From: Lentzea fradiae
Lineage (GTDB): Bacteria > Actinomycetota > Actinomycetes > Mycobacteriales > Pseudonocardiaceae
Reading direction: 5' to 3'
Length of the DNA: 64,000 nucleotides
Assembly: GCF_900100955.1 (NCBI RefSeq)
Contig: NZ_FNCC01000008.1
Span: 415,572-479,571, forward strand
Made by a program: the position numbers and the translations under genes. Of the stretch, positions 13,501 to 21,458 are shown piece after piece. Within the stretch, counting starts at the first letter, position 1; every line of letters begins with the position of its first letter. A model generated the notes under the pieces. The model made no database searches. It was not told the origin of the DNA and saw only the letters and a list, made by a program, of their open reading frames with translations.

Positions 13501-13518
13501 AAGGAGAGCAGGTCGTGA
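1504..13518 (+). CDS. Non-ribosomal peptide synthetase, C-A-T-C-deltaA-T-C-A-T-C-A-T-TE
   Basis: 4,004 residues; the start is the ATG overlapping the sbnA stop ([15 protein letters not shown]), because the condensation domain begins directly after it. Approximate order: C1 8-440, A1 445-940, T1 954-1020, C2 1035-1480, A-domain remnant 1480-1570, T2 1594-1660, C3 1672-2116, A2 2119-2620, T3 2632-2700, C4 2712-3150, A3 3152-3660, T4 3672-3740, thioesterase 3755-4004. All four C domains keep HHxxxDG (HHILWDG, HHISSDG, HHIASDG, HHIAGDG); all T domains keep the serine (GGHSLL or GGQSLL). The TE has GWSFGG and a late CGHHDMM. Specificity codes read by eye: A1 and A2 both D-I-W-E-V-T-A-D-D-K, acidic, suiting a diamino acid such as Dap; A3 D-L-T-K-L-G-V-V-N-K, Asx-like. 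A C domain in front suggests N-acylation by an external acyl chain. Module 2 has no adenylation core. No epimerase domain is seen. Confidence 0.97.
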   Translation: MTEQAEKRIPLSAAQTELWYAQQLDPGNPIWNIAEYYTIDGPLDAGLFEAAIRRCIEETDCLRVRFEQRDDRVEQVVRSSVDWELQVVDLVGADHPYTEAQDWMQADLRTAVALDAPLLFGFALIKISATRTLFYQRAHHILWDGFSEALFTRRLAAVYTAMQAGEPYEDGAFAGLDALVGEELAYRDSPHFERDRQYWAGRFPEPVELTEISGRPATPVRDHLRLVLDIDPAVAARMKSVAWDARAALPTLVVAATAAYAQRMTGRRDVMVSMPVTARTTPTAKAVPGMRANVLPLALTIPPAMTRTELLSLAGGVLGKTLRHQRFRGRQVRELMGLASDDRRPFGPEVNVVSFVEEMRFGDCTVTTTNLSTAPSDDLTITVFPTAGDGLGMYLDGNLDLYSADELAAHLRRFHEFLGAFTALPGDVPLSRADVLGSAERNRLLVEWNDTGRVGGFTDVVERVRELALASPDVVAVEDDFGAVSYAELVARASAVSRRVSGGLVGVLCDPGVGFAVAVLGVLGAGAAYVPLDPGAPVVRNAGLVADNGIETLLVGPEYAGLARSFPGVEVVVLDGASDDELMALSGGSDDLAYVIFTSGSTGVPKGAMVHRGGMVNHLLAKVEDLGLSSADVVVQNAPLTFDISVWQTLVALVVGGRTRVVGRATAMDPAALFALKGVTVLEVVPSLLRTALDSWDSGAAVPDLSGLRWLVVTGEALAPDLCVRWHDRFPSIPLVNAYGPTECSDDVTHAVIEGDPGARVPIGRAVRNTKLYVLGDDLGLVPVGVPGELYVGGAGVGRGYLNDPVRTASVFVADPFEVGSRMYRTGDRVVRRPDGQLEFLERRDHQVKIRGHRIELGEIETTLRGVDGVVDVVVAARNDGQGAKRLVAYVVGELTGLKEEAGRVLPDYMVPSLFVGLPELPLTANGKVDRKALPAPDFAAAPPSSTGMPRTPGEEILCGLFAEVLEVPVVGIHDDFFDLGGHSLLATRLISRVRTVLGAELTLRTLFDTPTVAALAAHLTGGTPRRKLTAAPRPEFIPLSPGQQRLWFLNQLEGPSATYNVPAVLALTGDLDVPALEAALADFVARHETLRTIFPEQDGTPHQVVLDPAAVSTALDVVPVTPEGLADAITEFAALPFDIVSEAPVRVRLFAVGPREHHLVLSLHHISSDGWSSLPLRRDLAEAYSARVAGRAPAWTPLTVQYIDYSIWQRDLLGDESDPASPAAVQLAYWRDRLADLTEDVRLPLDRPRPATRSNRGGTVSVSVGTALYDKVTALARQTGTSHFMVVQAALATVLHKLGAGDDIPIGTPIAGRADEALDDLVGLFINTLLLRNDLSGDPTVRDLLARVRETDLAAYAHQDLPFERLVEVLRPARSLAKQPLFQVVMAYQNEVAGLPEMTGLTAQFRVHTIGTAKFDLNFEFTELAAGGIALSVEYSADLFDESTVELVGARFLRVLEAFTADPDRRVSQVDVLDDAERRQLVEEYRQARTFVLDEHLMPVPHGVPGELFVASPAVAGLSLEVMDPEGERFVSSPLADDGTWLMRTGELVRWNGTTTERVGKVVRKLAVRAPEVAPEPAAPEPVADAYRAPRTPQEEILCGLFAEVLNLPRVGRDDNFFESGGQSLLANRLVSRVRTTLDSELAVRDLFEAQTPAELAGRLGHGRSRRALEASARPDVLPLSFGQQRLWFLNRLEGDSATYTIPLALRLKGNLERAALRDAFADVVDRHEVLRTVYPEVDGAPRQEIRTGRPEMAERTVSEEELHVALAAAADRGWDLTTDLPVRAELFSLAPDEHVLLLTSHHIASDGWSATPLARDLAHAYRARLAGHPPKWAPLPVQYADYALWQRDLLGDEADPESLAAKQMEFWRSALADLPDELGLPTDRPRPGVSSYRGDTVRFELPADLHRGLADLARTTGASLFMVLQAALSTLFRKLGAGTDIPIGAPIAGRTDDALDDLVGFFLNTLVLRADLAGDPTFRELLGRVRETDLAAYAHQDLPFERLVEVLNPTRSRARQPLFQVVLILQNNATAEVDLPGLRTTAELLRTPAADVDLHFDFIEEYDAEGSGAGVEGLLKFSTDLFDRSTVDLMVERLVRLLSTVVADPDQRISAIDVLGSAERDRLLVEWNDTGRAGGFADVVERVRELALASPDVVAVEDDFGSVSYAELVARASAVSRRISGGLVGVLSDPGIGFVVSVLGVLGAGSAYVPLDPGAPLTRNADLIANSGIETLLVGPEYAGLARSFPGVEVVVLDGASDDELVALSGGSDDLAYVIFTSGSTGVPKGAMVHRGGMVNHLLAKVEDLGLSSADVVVQNAPLTFDISVWQTLVALVVGGRTRVVGRATAMDPAALFALEGVTVLEVVPSLLRTALDSWDSGAAVPDLGGLRWLVVTGEALAPDLCVRWHDRFPTIPLVNAYGPTECSDDVTHAVIEGDPGARVPIGRAVRNTKLYVLGDDLGLVPVGVPGELYVGGAGVGRGYLNDPVRTASVFVADPFEVGSRMYRTGDRVVRRPDGQLEFLERRDHQVKIRGHRIELGEIETALRGLTGITDAVVDVRTDSAGQKRLIGYVVGDAAGVKTAAGAVLPDYMVPSIVVGLAELPLTANGKVDRKALPAPDFAENSSSGAPRTPGEEILCGLFAEVLEVPVVGIHDDFFDLGGHSLLATRLISRVRTVLGAELTLRTLFDTPTVAALAACLGDTPVRPPLVRSDRPGSIPLSSGQQRLWFLNRLEGATSTYNIPIALRLAGDLDRDALEQAFADVVDRHESLRTVFPESEGEPRQRVLEGVRLPITVATTDESTLDKALAAAVSRGFDLTTEIPVRAELFAVGPRDHVLLLVVHHIAGDGWSMAPLAADLAEAYSARRAGDGPGWAPLPVQYVDYSAWHRRLLGDEDDPLSLAAGQLAYWREQLAGLPEQLALPADRPRPSVASHHGDTVRFEIDADLHRALAALGRQSGTSLFMVLQSGLAALLHALGAGTDIPIGTPVAGRTDDALDGLVGMFINTLVLRTDVAGNPTFRDLLDRVRATDLAAYAHQDLPFDRLVDVLNPVRSTSVPPLFQTMLVMQNNPPAEVRLPGLDVSLVPVGTGTVKVDLRFEFTADAGVLRAVVDFSTDLYDRATVERIAAMLVRVLRSATTDPDARLASLDVLDPAERHAVTAGWNDTAFAVEPLTMPELFERQAAETPDSTAVVCAEEELSYAELNLRANRIAHMLAAEGIGSGDIVGLAFPRSLDLVASLLGVLKAGAAYLPIELDHPAERIAYLVGDAKPVLVLAGAAAPVTGVPVVRVDTRPVRRDLAQRKGTDLVDADRARPVHRRDAAYVIYTSGSTGRPKGVVVEHHALADYLAWTRSSYASASGTALVHSRVSFDLTVTALLTPLVSGGRVVLAGLQDPASAEAQGVARTPTEFLKATPSHLALLRELPPEYNPTGQLLLGGEALTGEALAGWREEHPGVEVLNVYGPTEATVNCAEHRIAPGEPVPPGPVPIGRPQGNARLTVLDDLLRPVPVGVTGELYLAGDGLARGYLDNPGLTAARFVADPFGPPGARMYRSGDLAKRRADGELVYVGRADDQVKLRGHRIEPGEVESVLAELAGVDRAVVVLRDDRLVGYVVSDADPGELRDRMAALLPDYLVPAVIVPLDRLPLTPNGKLDRKALPDPGFGVSAARAARTPQEELLAGLFGEVLGLSEVDLEASFFDLGGHSLLAARFIGRVRAVLGVRLSIRDMFEAPSVSGLARRLGRAGSGGAALDVLLPLRVTGDLPPIHCVHPSGGISWSYLGLAAHLGPRYPLYGLQARGMREPDRVPGTVEEMAADYVERIRSVQPAGPYHLLGWSFGGLVAHAMATLLQEQGEEVALLASLDSHPVPEPGELPGDAELLGAILTFFGYPPEEKAFTAQEVLEVFRRDDHPLAGLDERGLMDCVAAWRANVRLQASFVPGRYKGKLLHFVADEEPGSAEVDWSPYVDGEAERHRVPCGHHDMMRPEPLRHIAGVILAELQKESRS
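2821..4557 (+). repeat. A1-T1 copy of a duplicated adenylation-carrier unit
   Basis: This stretch and the one around 7.86-9.59 kb are nearly identical over long blocks at DNA level, for example from the codons for [12 protein letters not shown] onward and again across the T domain. The start is marked by [14 protein letters not shown]. Codon choice in the front part is unusually G/T-rich (GTG, TTG, GGT, GTT) compared with the C-ending codons on either side, so the block looks imported and then copied. Boundaries are approximate. Confidence 0.85.
7864..9594 (+). repeat. A2-T3 copy of a duplicated adenylation-carrier unit
   Basis: Second copy of the unit described at 2.82-4.56 kb, two codons shorter overall. 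It encodes the same ten-residue specificity code. About 110 bases near 8.08-8.19 kb ([19 protein letters not shown]) differ and return to the C-rich codon style, and the C-terminal subdomain ([18 protein letters not shown]) also differs, giving a patchwork that suggests gene conversion or subdomain exchange rather than a single clean duplication. Confidence 0.85.
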
Positions 13519-14216
13519 CCCACAAGTTGTTCTGCTTCCCCTACGCGGGCGGCGGTGCCTCGTTCTACCGGGCCTGGCCGGACACCGGTGTCCACGGCTT
13601 CCAGGTGGTCCCGGTGCAGCTCCCCGGCAGGGAGGAGCTGTTCGTGGAACCCTTCCACGACAGCGTCGGCCAGGCCGCCGACGACCTGGCGGGCAGGATC
13701 ACCGGCTCGCTCGGCCCGTCCGACGAGGTGTCCCTGTTCGGCCACAGCTTCGGCGCGGTGCTGGCGTTCGAGGTGGCGCGCAGGCTGGCCGGCTCCCGGC
13801 CGCCGGTCCACCTCGTGGTGAGCGGCTCCGCCAACCCCGTCACGCCGCTGCCCCGCGAGGCGGCCGACCTCGACGACGACCAGTTCGTCGCCAGGGTCGA
13901 GATGCTGGCCGGCTACACCCACCCCGCGCTCTCCGACCCCGACCTGCGGGACATCGTGCTGCCCGCGCTGCGGGCCGACGTCGCCCTGCACGAGTCCTAC
14001 GTCGCCGAGGACCCGCGGCCGATCCCGGTGCCGATCACCGTCGTCCGCGGCGCCACCGACCACATCGTGTCGGCCGAGGACTGCGTGGCGTGGGGGGCGG
14101 TCACGTCGCAGCGCTGCGACCAGGTCGAGCTGCCCGGCGGGCACATGTACCTGGTGGACGACTCCGCGCCGCTGTTCGACCTGCTCCGCCGCGTCCTGGC
14201 CGGGAGTCTGCTGTGA
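13515..14216 (+). CDS. Type II (editing) thioesterase
   Basis: 233 residues starting at a GTG that overlaps the NRPS stop (GTGA). It is an alpha/beta hydrolase of the type II thioesterase family: the early [16 protein letters not shown] block, nucleophile motif [12 protein letters not shown] near residue 78 and the late [10 protein letters not shown] containing the catalytic histidine are all present. Such proteins act in the cytosol and release mis-primed or stalled acyl groups from carrier domains. Here it sits between the main synthetase and the separate threonine-activating protein, translationally coupled to both. A transfer role like that of SyrC-type aminoacyltransferases, moving threonine to the carrier that lacks its own A domain, is possible but only an inference; the sequence looks like an ordinary editing thioesterase. 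Confidence 0.93.
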   Translation: MTHKLFCFPYAGGGASFYRAWPDTGVHGFQVVPVQLPGREELFVEPFHDSVGQAADDLAGRITGSLGPSDEVSLFGHSFGAVLAFEVARRLAGSRPPVHLVVSGSANPVTPLPREAADLDDDQFVARVEMLAGYTHPALSDPDLRDIVLPALRADVALHESYVAEDPRPIPVPITVVRGATDHIVSAEDCVAWGAVTSQRCDQVELPGGHMYLVDDSAPLFDLLRRVLAGSLL

Positions 14217-16738
14217 ACGCCGGGTTCGCGGTCAGGTCCGTCCTGGTCGACGCTGGCTCCGTGACCGACTGCGCGTTGCAGGAGCGGTTCGCCCTGACCG
14301 GCGAGGAAGCCGCGAACGCCTGCCGCCGCGTCATGGACCGGCCGATCGACCCGGCCGGCGAGCAGCTCACCAGGGTCGTGCTGGTGCACCTGGCGGGCGG
14401 CGAGCGCAGGCTCGTCGTCACGGCGCACGTCGACGCCCTGGACGCGGAAAGCCTGCGGGAGTGGGCCCTGTGGCTCTCCGCCCCCAGCGGCACCGCTCCC
14501 GCCCACCGGCGCCCGGTGAGGTTCACCGGTCCCGTCGCGGGATCGCTGGAGTGGGCCACGATGGGCGGCCACCTCGGCACGGGCGTGCGGGAGGAGTGCC
14601 TGGAGACCGGGTTGCCGCCGGTGCCGGTGCGCACCCTGGCCGCCGCCTGCGCGGTCGTCCTCGCCCGCTACACCGGCGTCTCCACGGCGCTGGTGGGCCT
14701 GCCGGACGGGACGGCGATCTCCGCCGACGTGGACGACGACGCCACGAGCGCGGAGCACGTGGCCACCGTCCACGGGCTCGCCGCCGCGGTGCCGGAGCTG
14801 ACGCCCACTGTGGTGGTCGAGGCCGCGAAGCCCGCCGCCGTCCTGGACGAGCTGGTCCAGGACCAGCCCGCGCCGGTGGTGGTCCGCCTCGACGAGGACG
14901 GGCGCCTGGTCTGCCGCCACCGCGCGGACCTCGTGGACGACAGCGCCGCGCAGGGCCTGCTGCGGTCGCTGCACGCGGTGCTGGCCGCCTTCGGCGAGTC
15001 CGCGGTCGTCGGCGAGATCGACCTGCTGCGGGGCGCCGACCCGCTGTCCGACGGCGGACCGCTCGCCGGCACCGAGAGCACGATCCACGGCATGGTCGCC
15101 GACCAGGCGGCCGCGCGACCCGACGCGGTCGCGATCACCTGCGGCGCGGAGTCCACGACCTACGCCGAGCTGGACGCCGCCGCCACGCGCGTCGCGTCGT
15201 GGCTGGTGTCCGCCGGGGTCGAGCCGGGGGACCGGGTCGGGGTGTCGCTGGAGCGCACACCCCACCTCGTCGCCGCACTGCTCGGCGTGCTCAAGGCGGG
15301 GGCGGCGTACGTGCCGCTCGACCCCGGCTACCCGGCGAAGCGGCTGGAGTACATGGCCGCCGACGCGGGTCTCGCCGCGGTGATCGACCGCCCCGTGGCC
15401 GCGGACCCGGTCGAGCTGCCGGAGGTGGGGCCCGACGCCGCGGCGTACGTCATCTACACCTCGGGGTCGACCGGCAAGCCGAAGGGCGTCGTGGTGGACC
15501 ACCGCAACGTCGCCGCGCTGCTGGAGTCCACGAAGGACTTCGGCTTCGGCTCCGGCGACGTCTGGACGTTCTTCCACTCCTACGCGTTCGACTTCTCGGT
15601 CTGGGAGATCTGGGGCTGCCTGGCGACCGGTGGCAGGCTCGTCGTGGTGCCCCAGCAGGTCGCCCGCGACCCGCACGAGTTCCACGCGCTGCTGCGCGAG
15701 CAGTCGGTCACCGTGCTCAACCAGACGCCGTCGGCGTTCACCCAGCTGCTGGCCGCCGACCTGGACAGCCCCGACCGGCTCTCCGTGCGGCTGCTGGTCT
15801 TCGGCGGCGAGCAGCTCGACTCCCGGATGCTGCCCGCCTGGTTCGACCGGAACCCGGAGGACCGCTGCCGGGTGGTGAACATGTACGGGATCACCGAGAC
15901 GACCGTGCACTGCACCTGGTTCACGATCGACCGCAGGGCCGCGCTGGCGGGCAGCAGGTCGGTCGGCACGGCCATCCCCGGCTGGCGGCTGCGGGTGCTC
16001 GACCCGCGGGGCCGGGCCGTTCCGCCCGGTGTGGCGGGCGAGATCGTGGTCAGCGGCGCCGGCGTGACGCGCGGCTACCTGGGCAAGCCGGACCTGACCG
16101 CGCAGCGGTTCCCGGTGGGGCCCACCGGTCGCCGCTACCGCAGCGGTGACAGGGGCAGGCTGCTGGCCGGCGGCGAGCTCGAACACCTGGGCAGGCTCGA
16201 CGACCAGGTCAAGATCCGCGGCCACCGCATCGAGCTCGGCGAGATCAAGGCCGAGCTGCTGGCCGATCCCGCGGTGGTCGCGGCCGCGGTCGTGGTCAAC
16301 CGCCGCGGCGACGGCGGCGACGCGCACCTGGACGCCTACGTCGTGGGACCGGTGGACCCGGCCGCGGTGCGGGACCGGCTGACGGGCGTCCTGCCCGCCT
16401 ACATGGTGCCGAGCACGGTGACCGCGGTGCCGCGGTTGCCGTTGACGGGCAACGGGAAGCTGGACGTCGGGCGGCTGCCCGCGCCCACCACGGAGGCCCC
16501 GGCACCGACGGGCGCGGACACCGCGGACCAGATCGCGCAGGTGTGGCACTCGGTCCTCGGCGCCAGCGCCGGACCGGACGACAACCTGTTCATGGTCGGG
16601 GGCAACTCCCTCGTCGCCGCCAGGATCGCGGCCGAGATCCGCGGCAGGCGGCTGGGCGACGTGACCGTGCAGCAGATCTACCGCACCCCGACCATCCGCG
16701 GACTGGTCTCGGTGCTGACCGCGGGAGGAACGGCATGA
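14213..16738 (+). CDS. NRPS with vestigial condensation region, threonine-type A domain and T domain
   Basis: 841 residues from a GTG overlapping the thioesterase stop. Residues 1-~280 resemble a shortened, degraded condensation domain: where HHxxxDG should lie there is AHVDALDA, losing the first histidine and the motif spacing, and the region is about 150 residues too short. A clear adenylation domain follows ([53 protein letters not shown]), then a carrier domain (NLFMVGGNSLVAARIA). The specificity code reads D-F-W-N-V-G-M-V-H-K, one conservative change from the classic threonine code D-F-W-N-I-G-M-V-H-K. The protein thus probably loads threonine on its own carrier. Because the large NRPS has one carrier without an A domain, this protein may work in trans, as SyrB1 does in syringomycin; that link is inference. 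Confidence 0.93.
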   Translation: MNAGFAVRSVLVDAGSVTDCALQERFALTGEEAANACRRVMDRPIDPAGEQLTRVVLVHLAGGERRLVVTAHVDALDAESLREWALWLSAPSGTAPAHRRPVRFTGPVAGSLEWATMGGHLGTGVREECLETGLPPVPVRTLAAACAVVLARYTGVSTALVGLPDGTAISADVDDDATSAEHVATVHGLAAAVPELTPTVVVEAAKPAAVLDELVQDQPAPVVVRLDEDGRLVCRHRADLVDDSAAQGLLRSLHAVLAAFGESAVVGEIDLLRGADPLSDGGPLAGTESTIHGMVADQAAARPDAVAITCGAESTTYAELDAAATRVASWLVSAGVEPGDRVGVSLERTPHLVAALLGVLKAGAAYVPLDPGYPAKRLEYMAADAGLAAVIDRPVAADPVELPEVGPDAAAYVIYTSGSTGKPKGVVVDHRNVAALLESTKDFGFGSGDVWTFFHSYAFDFSVWEIWGCLATGGRLVVVPQQVARDPHEFHALLREQSVTVLNQTPSAFTQLLAADLDSPDRLSVRLLVFGGEQLDSRMLPAWFDRNPEDRCRVVNMYGITETTVHCTWFTIDRRAALAGSRSVGTAIPGWRLRVLDPRGRAVPPGVAGEIVVSGAGVTRGYLGKPDLTAQRFPVGPTGRRYRSGDRGRLLAGGELEHLGRLDDQVKIRGHRIELGEIKAELLADPAVVAAAVVVNRRGDGGDAHLDAYVVGPVDPAAVRDRLTGVLPAYMVPSTVTAVPRLPLTGNGKLDVGRLPAPTTEAPAPTGADTADQIAQVWHSVLGASAGPDDNLFMVGGNSLVAARIAAEIRGRRLGDVTVQQIYRTPTIRGLVSVLTAGGTA

Positions 16739-17553
16739 CCGGCGACCTCGTGATGATCACCGGTGCCGCCCGCGGGATCGGCCGCGCCTGCGCGACCGCG
16801 TTCGCGGCCGGCGGCGCCGACCTGGTCCTGCTGGACGTCGCCGAGGAGATCGACGGCGTGCCGTACCCCCTCGGCACCCGCAGCCAGCTCGAGGCGACGG
16901 CCGCGCTCTGCCGCGACCACGGCGTGAGCGTCACCACCGAGCGGGTCGACATCCGCGACACCGCGGGTGCCTCGGCGGCGGTCGGGCGCACGCTGGAGCG
17001 GTACGGGCGGATCGACGTCCTGGTCAACAACGCGGGTCTCGTGTCGCCGTCGGGCAAACCCGTCCACGAGGTGACCGACGACGACTGGCAGCTGATGATC
17101 GACGTCGACCTGACCGGCGCGTTCCGGATGATGCGACTGGTGCTGCCGGGCATGGTCCGCCGAGGTTCCGGCGCCGTCGTCAACATCGCCTCCACCGCCG
17201 GACTGGTGGGGTACCGGCACTTCGCGGGCTACGTCGCCGCGAAGCACGGCCTGATCGGCCTGACCAAGGCCGCGGCGCTGGACTACGCGCCGCACGGCGT
17301 CCGGGTCAACGCCGTCTGCCCCGGCTCCGTGCGGGACGACCCCGACCTGGAGGGCGTGATGCTGGCGGAGATCGCGCGCTGCCTCGAACTGCCAGGAACC
17401 GAGCACGAGAAGACCTTCGTGGCCACCCAGCCGACCAACCGCCTCGTGCGCGCCCAGGACGTGGCCGCCTCCGTGAAGTGGTTGGCGAGCGCCGACGCGA
17501 CCGACGTGACCGGCTCGGTCGTGACGGTCGACGGCGGCTACACCGTCCGATGA
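16735..17553 (+). CDS. SDR-family NAD(P)-dependent oxidoreductase
   Basis: 272 residues; ATG overlaps the stop of the threonine NRPS. Classical short-chain dehydrogenase features are present: TGAARGIGR nucleotide-binding loop at residues 9-17, VLVNNAGLV, NIASTAG with the catalytic serine and the YVAAK pair (Tyr/Lys) near 162-166. It carries an insertion after the second strand, DGVPYPLGTRSQLEATAAL, which I recall from mycofactocin-coupled SDRs that bind the nicotinamide tightly; no mycofactocin genes are in the window. Position right after a Thr-loading A-T protein and before MbtH suggests oxidation or reduction of a carrier-bound or released hydroxy/keto group, for example the threonine side chain. 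Substrate cannot be read from the sequence. Confidence 0.88.
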   Translation: MTGDLVMITGAARGIGRACATAFAAGGADLVLLDVAEEIDGVPYPLGTRSQLEATAALCRDHGVSVTTERVDIRDTAGASAAVGRTLERYGRIDVLVNNAGLVSPSGKPVHEVTDDDWQLMIDVDLTGAFRMMRLVLPGMVRRGSGAVVNIASTAGLVGYRHFAGYVAAKHGLIGLTKAAALDYAPHGVRVNAVCPGSVRDDPDLEGVMLAEIARCLELPGTEHEKTFVATQPTNRLVRAQDVAASVKWLASADATDVTGSVVTVDGGYTVR

Positions 17554-17566
17554 GGAGGACCTCCCG

Positions 17567-17764
17567 ATGACGAACCCGTTCGAAGACGAAGACGCCACCT
17601 ACCGGGTGCTGGTCAACGACGACGGCCAGCACTGCATCTGGCCCGACTTCGCCGACGTGCCCGCGGGCTGGACCACCGTGCACGACCCCGGCCCCCGAGC
17701 ATCGGCCGTCGAGTACGTCGAGCAGCACTGGACCGACATGCGGCCGCACAGCGTCCTGCACTGA
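17567..17764 (+). CDS. mbtH: MbtH-family NRPS chaperone
   Basis: 65 residues, the normal size for the family. The signature tryptophans and proline spacing are there: NDDGQHCIWPDFADVPAGW, then GPRASAVEYVEQHWTDMRP. MbtH proteins bind the N-terminal subdomain of adenylation domains and are needed for solubility or activity of many of them. With two NRPS genes carrying four A domains just upstream and no other MbtH gene visible, it probably serves all of them. It follows the SDR by 13 bases with GAGGA upstream of the ATG, so it is in the same transcript. Confidence 0.97.
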   Translation: MTNPFEDEDATYRVLVNDDGQHCIWPDFADVPAGWTTVHDPGPRASAVEYVEQHWTDMRPHSVLH

Positions 17765-17798
17765 CCACCAACACCACCACCCACCCGAGGAGCACGTC

Positions 17799-18071
17799 GT
17801 GACGATCGAGAACACCGACACCACCACCGTCAGCCCCGAGCGCGCCGCGCGGATCAAGACCGTCGTCTGCGAGATCCTCGAGATCGGCGAGGACGAGGTC
17901 ACCGAGACCAGCCTCTTCATCGAGGACCACGAGGCCGACTCCCTGCGCGCCATCGAGATCCTGGCGTCGCTGGAGAAGGAGTTCGGCGTGGTGATCGACC
18001 AGGCCGAGCTGCCCAGGATGGTCAACCTGCGCGGCGTCCACCAGGTGACGGCCGAGTCGGCTGGCTGGTGA
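17799..18071 (+). CDS. Acyl carrier protein for the discrete PKS
   Basis: 90 residues from a GTG with CGAGGAG upstream. The phosphopantetheine site is EADSLRAIEIL with the serine near residue 48; helical content and the acidic character are those of a type II ACP. The next gene is the ketosynthase, four bases on. In highly reducing type II PKS systems (ishigamide, and the cinnamoyl-lipid starters of skyllamycin or WS9326-type peptides) one such ACP holds the growing polyene. Delivery from this ACP to the first condensation domain of the large NRPS would give an N-acylated peptide; that hand-over is inference from gene order. Confidence 0.93.
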   Translation: MTIENTDTTTVSPERAARIKTVVCEILEIGEDEVTETSLFIEDHEADSLRAIEILASLEKEFGVVIDQAELPRMVNLRGVHQVTAESAGW

Positions 18072-18075
18072 CGGC

Positions 18076-19302
18076 ATGGCACAACGTGTGGTGCTGACCG
18101 GCCTCGGCGTGGTGTCGAGCATCGGGTTCGGTCCCGAGGAGTTCGCCGCGGGCCTGCGCGCGGGCCGGAGCGGGGCCAGGCCGATCAGCGTGTTCGACAC
18201 CACCGGGTTCGAGTACGCGAACGGGTGCGAGGTCGTCGGGTTCGACCCGGCCGAGTGGCTGCGCGTCACCGACCCGGCGGACCTCGGCCGGGCGAGCCAG
18301 TTCTCGGTCGCGGCGGCCAGGATGGCCGTCCGCGACGCGGGCCTGGACGAGCGGCAGCTGGCGGACAAGCGCGGACTGGTGTCCGTCGGCACGACCGACG
18401 GCGAGGCCGTCGACCTCGAAGCGCTGCTGGAGACGTCGCTGAACCGCGGCTCCGCGGCGATGGACGGCCAGGTGGCCAGGCGTGCTCCCGCGACGATGCT
18501 GTCCCTGGCGATCGCCAGGGAGCTGGGGTTGTCCAACGTGAGCGCCTACACCATCGCGACGGCGTGCTCGGCTGGCAACTACGCGCTCGGCGACGGGTTC
18601 GACGCTGTCCGCTCCGGCGAGGTCGACTTCGCGCTGTGCGGCGGAGCGGACGCCATGTGCCGCAAGACGTTCGCCGGCTTCTACCGGCTGGGCACGATCG
18701 CGCCCGACTGCTGCCGCCCGTTCGACGCGGACCGCCAGGGCATCCTCACCGGTGAGGGCGCGGGGCTGCTGGTGCTGGAGAGCCTCGACTCGGCGCGGGC
18801 GCGCGGCGCCCGGATCTACGCCGAGGTGCTCGGCTACGGCCTGAACTGCGACGCCTACCACCAGGTGGCGCCGAACCAGGAGAGCATCGAGCGGTGCATG
18901 CGGCTCGCCCTGGCCGACGCCGGGGTCAAACCGCACGAGGTCGACCTGATCTCGGCCCACGGCACCGGCACCCAGGCCAACGACGTCACCGAGACCAGGG
19001 CGATCCGGGGCCTCTACGGCGACCGGCCACCCCGCACGATCTCGGTGAAGTCGATGCTGGGGCACACCATGGGCGCGGCGAGCGCGCTGGGCGCCATCGC
19101 CTGCGCGCTGGCGATCACCCACGGGTTCATCCCGCCGACGATCAACCACCGCAGCTCCGACCCCGAGTGCGAGATCGACTGCGTCCCCAACGTGTCCGTC
19201 GAGGCGGACCTGCGCGTGGTGCAGAACAACGGCCTGGCGTTCGGCGGCAACAACGCGAGCGTGATCCTCGGCAAGTACTCGGAGAAGGAGTTCGCGTCAT
19301 GA
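18076..19302 (+). CDS. Beta-ketoacyl synthase (KS-alpha, FabF-like)
   Basis: 408 residues. The full catalytic set is visible: cysteine in TIATACSAGNYALG, first histidine in ISAHGTGTQAND and second in VKSMLGHTMGAASA. The thiolase-fold N-terminus starts RVVLTGLGVVSSIGFG. It extends an ACP-bound chain with malonyl units. It is followed by an overlapping KS-like gene lacking the histidines, which is the KS/chain-length-factor arrangement of type II polyketide synthases rather than that of primary fatty-acid synthesis. Neighbouring ketoreductase and two dehydratases make a conjugated unsaturated product likely. Start chosen at the ATG after GGTGACGGC, giving the standard N-terminus. Confidence 0.93.
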   Translation: MAQRVVLTGLGVVSSIGFGPEEFAAGLRAGRSGARPISVFDTTGFEYANGCEVVGFDPAEWLRVTDPADLGRASQFSVAAARMAVRDAGLDERQLADKRGLVSVGTTDGEAVDLEALLETSLNRGSAAMDGQVARRAPATMLSLAIARELGLSNVSAYTIATACSAGNYALGDGFDAVRSGEVDFALCGGADAMCRKTFAGFYRLGTIAPDCCRPFDADRQGILTGEGAGLLVLESLDSARARGARIYAEVLGYGLNCDAYHQVAPNQESIERCMRLALADAGVKPHEVDLISAHGTGTQANDVTETRAIRGLYGDRPPRTISVKSMLGHTMGAASALGAIACALAITHGFIPPTINHRSSDPECEIDCVPNVSVEADLRVVQNNGLAFGGNNASVILGKYSEKEFAS

Positions 19303-20381
19303 CCACGGCACAGCGCCTGGTGATCACGGCCTGGTCCGCGGTCTCCCCGTACGGGATCGGCCGGAAGTCCTTCGTGGACGGTGTCGTGACGGGCGCGCCG
19401 ACGGTGACCGAGCTGGACCAGGAGCGGTGGCAGGGCCCGTCCGGCCGCGGGTGCCTGGTGCCCGGCTTCGAGATCAGGGAGGTGCTCGGCGCCAAGGGGA
19501 CGCGCAAGATGGACCGGGTCACCGCACTGGTCGTCAGCACCGTGGGACAGCTGCTCGCGGACGGCGGCATCGGCACGGGCGAGGACACCGCTCTGGTGCT
19601 CGGCTCCACGATGGGCAGCGCACAGTCCATCATGGACTTCACCAAGGACGTGCTGGTGCGGGAGCTGCCCTACCTGGTCGATCCCGCGAAGATGCCGAAC
19701 TCGGTGATGAACTGCGCCGCGGGGGCGTGTGCGATCTGGCACGGCCTCAAGGGACCGAACACGACGCTCGCGGGCGGCCAGGCGGCGGGACTGATGGCGC
19801 TCGACTACGCGCGCCGGCTGCTGATCCACGACCGGGCGGCCAAGGTGCTGGTGGGCGCGGCGGAGGAGTACTCGGCCGAGCGCGCCTGGCTCGACCGGCA
19901 CTCGTGGCCCGCCGAGACCCCCGACCGAGTGCTCGGCGAGGGCTGCGCGGTGCTCCTGGTCGAGACGGCGGACCGGGCCCTGCCGGCGAGCGGCAGGGCG
20001 CCGCTGGCCGAGGTGCTCGCCACCGAGTCCAGGGTGTACCTGGAAGGCGACCCGAGCAAGGTGCTGGTCGCCTGTGTCCGGTCCGTCCTCGCCAGGGCGG
20101 GCGTCGAGGCGGACGAGGTGTGGGCGGCCGTTCCGTCCTCGGTCGGCGACCGGGGACGGGACGAGCGCGAGGTGGTGCGGTCGTTGTTCGGTTCGGAGGT
20201 CGTGGACCGCGTGCCCACCGGCGACGTCCTCGGTGACACGGGCGCGGCCAGTGCCGCTCTGCGGATCGCGGCGGTGCTCAGCGTCGCCGAGCACTCGCCG
20301 GAGGCGGCGGGCAAGGTCGCGCTGGTGACGTCGGCCGACCGCTACGGCACGGTCGCCTGCTCGCTGCTGCGGCTGGCGTGA
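19299..20381 (+). CDS. KS-like chain-length factor (KS-beta)
   Basis: 360 residues, shorter than its partner, ATG overlapping the KS stop (ATGA). Thiolase-fold homolog with a cysteine in the active-site position (MNCAAGACAIWHG), but both catalytic histidine motifs are lost: the HGTGT position reads PSSVGDRGRDE and the GHxxGA position reads GDVLGDTGAASA. That is expected of a chain-length factor that pairs with KS-alpha and sets the tunnel depth without condensing. Classical aromatic-PKS chain-length factors have glutamine in place of the cysteine, so the retained cysteine places this among the more divergent factors of highly reducing type II systems. The product chain length cannot be read from the sequence. 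Confidence 0.88.
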   Translation: MTTAQRLVITAWSAVSPYGIGRKSFVDGVVTGAPTVTELDQERWQGPSGRGCLVPGFEIREVLGAKGTRKMDRVTALVVSTVGQLLADGGIGTGEDTALVLGSTMGSAQSIMDFTKDVLVRELPYLVDPAKMPNSVMNCAAGACAIWHGLKGPNTTLAGGQAAGLMALDYARRLLIHDRAAKVLVGAAEEYSAERAWLDRHSWPAETPDRVLGEGCAVLLVETADRALPASGRAPLAEVLATESRVYLEGDPSKVLVACVRSVLARAGVEADEVWAAVPSSVGDRGRDEREVVRSLFGSEVVDRVPTGDVLGDTGAASAALRIAAVLSVAEHSPEAAGKVALVTSADRYGTVACSLLRLA

Positions 20382-20426
20382 CCACTTCCCGCCGTGGCGC
20401 CGTTCGCGCCGGGAACCTCCGCGCGA

Positions 20427-20458
20427 GGCGGGCCGGGGACCCCCGGCCCCGGCCCGCC
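20427..20458. terminator. Strong GC hairpin between PKS gene blocks
   Basis: Twelve-base perfect stem (GGCGGGCCGGGG pairing with CCCCGGCCCGCC) around an eight-base loop, 46 bases after the chain-length-factor stop. No U tract follows. It lies in the only sizeable gap (205 bases) within an otherwise overlapping operon and may act as a partial terminator or an mRNA-stability element that sets different levels for the two halves. I see no promoter in the rest of the gap. Confidence 0.5.
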
Positions 20459-20586
20459 CGGTTCATCCGGATGACCGCGGTGGACCCCCGGCTCCCCCCG
20501 GGCGGCGTGGCCGAACCCCGGGGCACCCGCCTGTCAGAGCTCCGCCCGTCGGAGTACCGAACGACGACAGAGGTGAGAGGAAAGCG

Positions 20587-20994
20587 ATGACCACAGCCAT
20601 CTCCCCGGTGCTCGCCCTGATCCGGGTGGTCCCACCACCCGCGGTCAGCGCCGAGGCCAACACGTGGCGCGGGACAGCCGTCGTCGGGATCACCGCGGAC
20701 GAACCGGTGTTCGTGGGCCACTACCCCGGCTTTCCGATCTTCCCCGGCATGTGCGTGGTCGAGTGCGTGCACCGCGCCGGACTCCTGACCGCCCCCCACG
20801 ACGCAGGAGACCTGGCGCTGGCCGCGATGGAGTCGGTCCGGTTCCTGTCGCCGGTGTTCCCCGGCGACGAGCTGAGGATCGAGCTGGAGTGGTGCCGCGA
20901 CGGCCACGACTGGCGGCTGACCGCGACCGCCTCGACCGACCGCGGCGACGCGGCGGTGGTCCGGATGCGCTACCGGCTGGACGGTGCCTGGTGA
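20587..20994 (+). CDS. FabZ-like hotdog dehydratase, catalytically complete
   Basis: 135 residues. It is a hotdog-fold 3-hydroxyacyl-ACP dehydratase relative: FVGHYPGFPIFPGM carries the catalytic histidine near residue 45 and VVECVHRAG the paired acid near 55. AGAGG lies upstream of the ATG. It overlaps the second hotdog gene by four bases (GTGA). The two adjoining subunits are of similar size but unequal in active-site residues, so a heteromeric dehydratase is likely, with this one supplying the histidine. Role: removing water from 3-hydroxyacyl-ACP to leave double bonds in the acyl starter; there is no enoyl reductase gene nearby, so the double bonds should be kept. Confidence 0.85.
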   Translation: MTTAISPVLALIRVVPPPAVSAEANTWRGTAVVGITADEPVFVGHYPGFPIFPGMCVVECVHRAGLLTAPHDAGDLALAAMESVRFLSPVFPGDELRIELEWCRDGHDWRLTATASTDRGDAAVVRMRYRLDGAW

Positions 20995-21458
20995 GCAGGA
21001 TCGCCGTGGAGCCGCAAGCCGTTCTGCCGCACCGGTACCCGATGCTCCTCGTGGACCGGGTCGTCGGCGTCGTCCCGGGGGAGTGGGCTACCGCCATCAA
21101 GGTCATCAGCCGCAACGAGCCGTGGTACGCCGACGGCGGCGACTGGCAGAGCTACCCCGAGGTGCTGCTCGTCGAGTCGTGGGCGCAGACCGCCGGGATC
21201 ACGGTCGGCGCGGACATGCCCAACCCCGACGTGCTGTCGGGTTCCGTGATGCTGTTCGGCTCTCTGTCCACAGTGGAGTTCCATCGGCGGGTGGTGCCGG
21301 GTGACGTGCTCGAGAACCGGGTCCGCGTGGTCAAGTCGATCGGCGACACGGTGATCCTCGAGGGGGAGTGCGTGCGGGAAGGAGAACCGGTGTTCACCGT
21401 GTCCAGGATGGTCGTCGCCTTCCGGCCGGCCTCCAGTCTGCAGAACGGAGCGGAATGA
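20991..21458 (+). CDS. FabZ-like hotdog protein lacking the catalytic histidine
   Basis: 155 residues from a GTG overlapping the first dehydratase. The family opening LPHRYPMLLVDRV is clear and the catalytic-acid helix LLVESWAQTAGI is kept, but the block that should read like NEPFFxGHFP is NEPWYADGGDWQSYP with no histidine. On its own it should be weak or inactive; it probably completes a heterodimer with the upstream subunit or binds the ACP. Translational coupling on both sides (GTGA, ATGA) supports fixed stoichiometry. Alternative: an inactive relic, less likely given intact reading frame and overlaps. Confidence 0.83.
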   Translation: MSRIAVEPQAVLPHRYPMLLVDRVVGVVPGEWATAIKVISRNEPWYADGGDWQSYPEVLLVESWAQTAGITVGADMPNPDVLSGSVMLFGSLSTVEFHRRVVPGDVLENRVRVVKSIGDTVILEGECVREGEPVFTVSRMVVAFRPASSLQNGAE

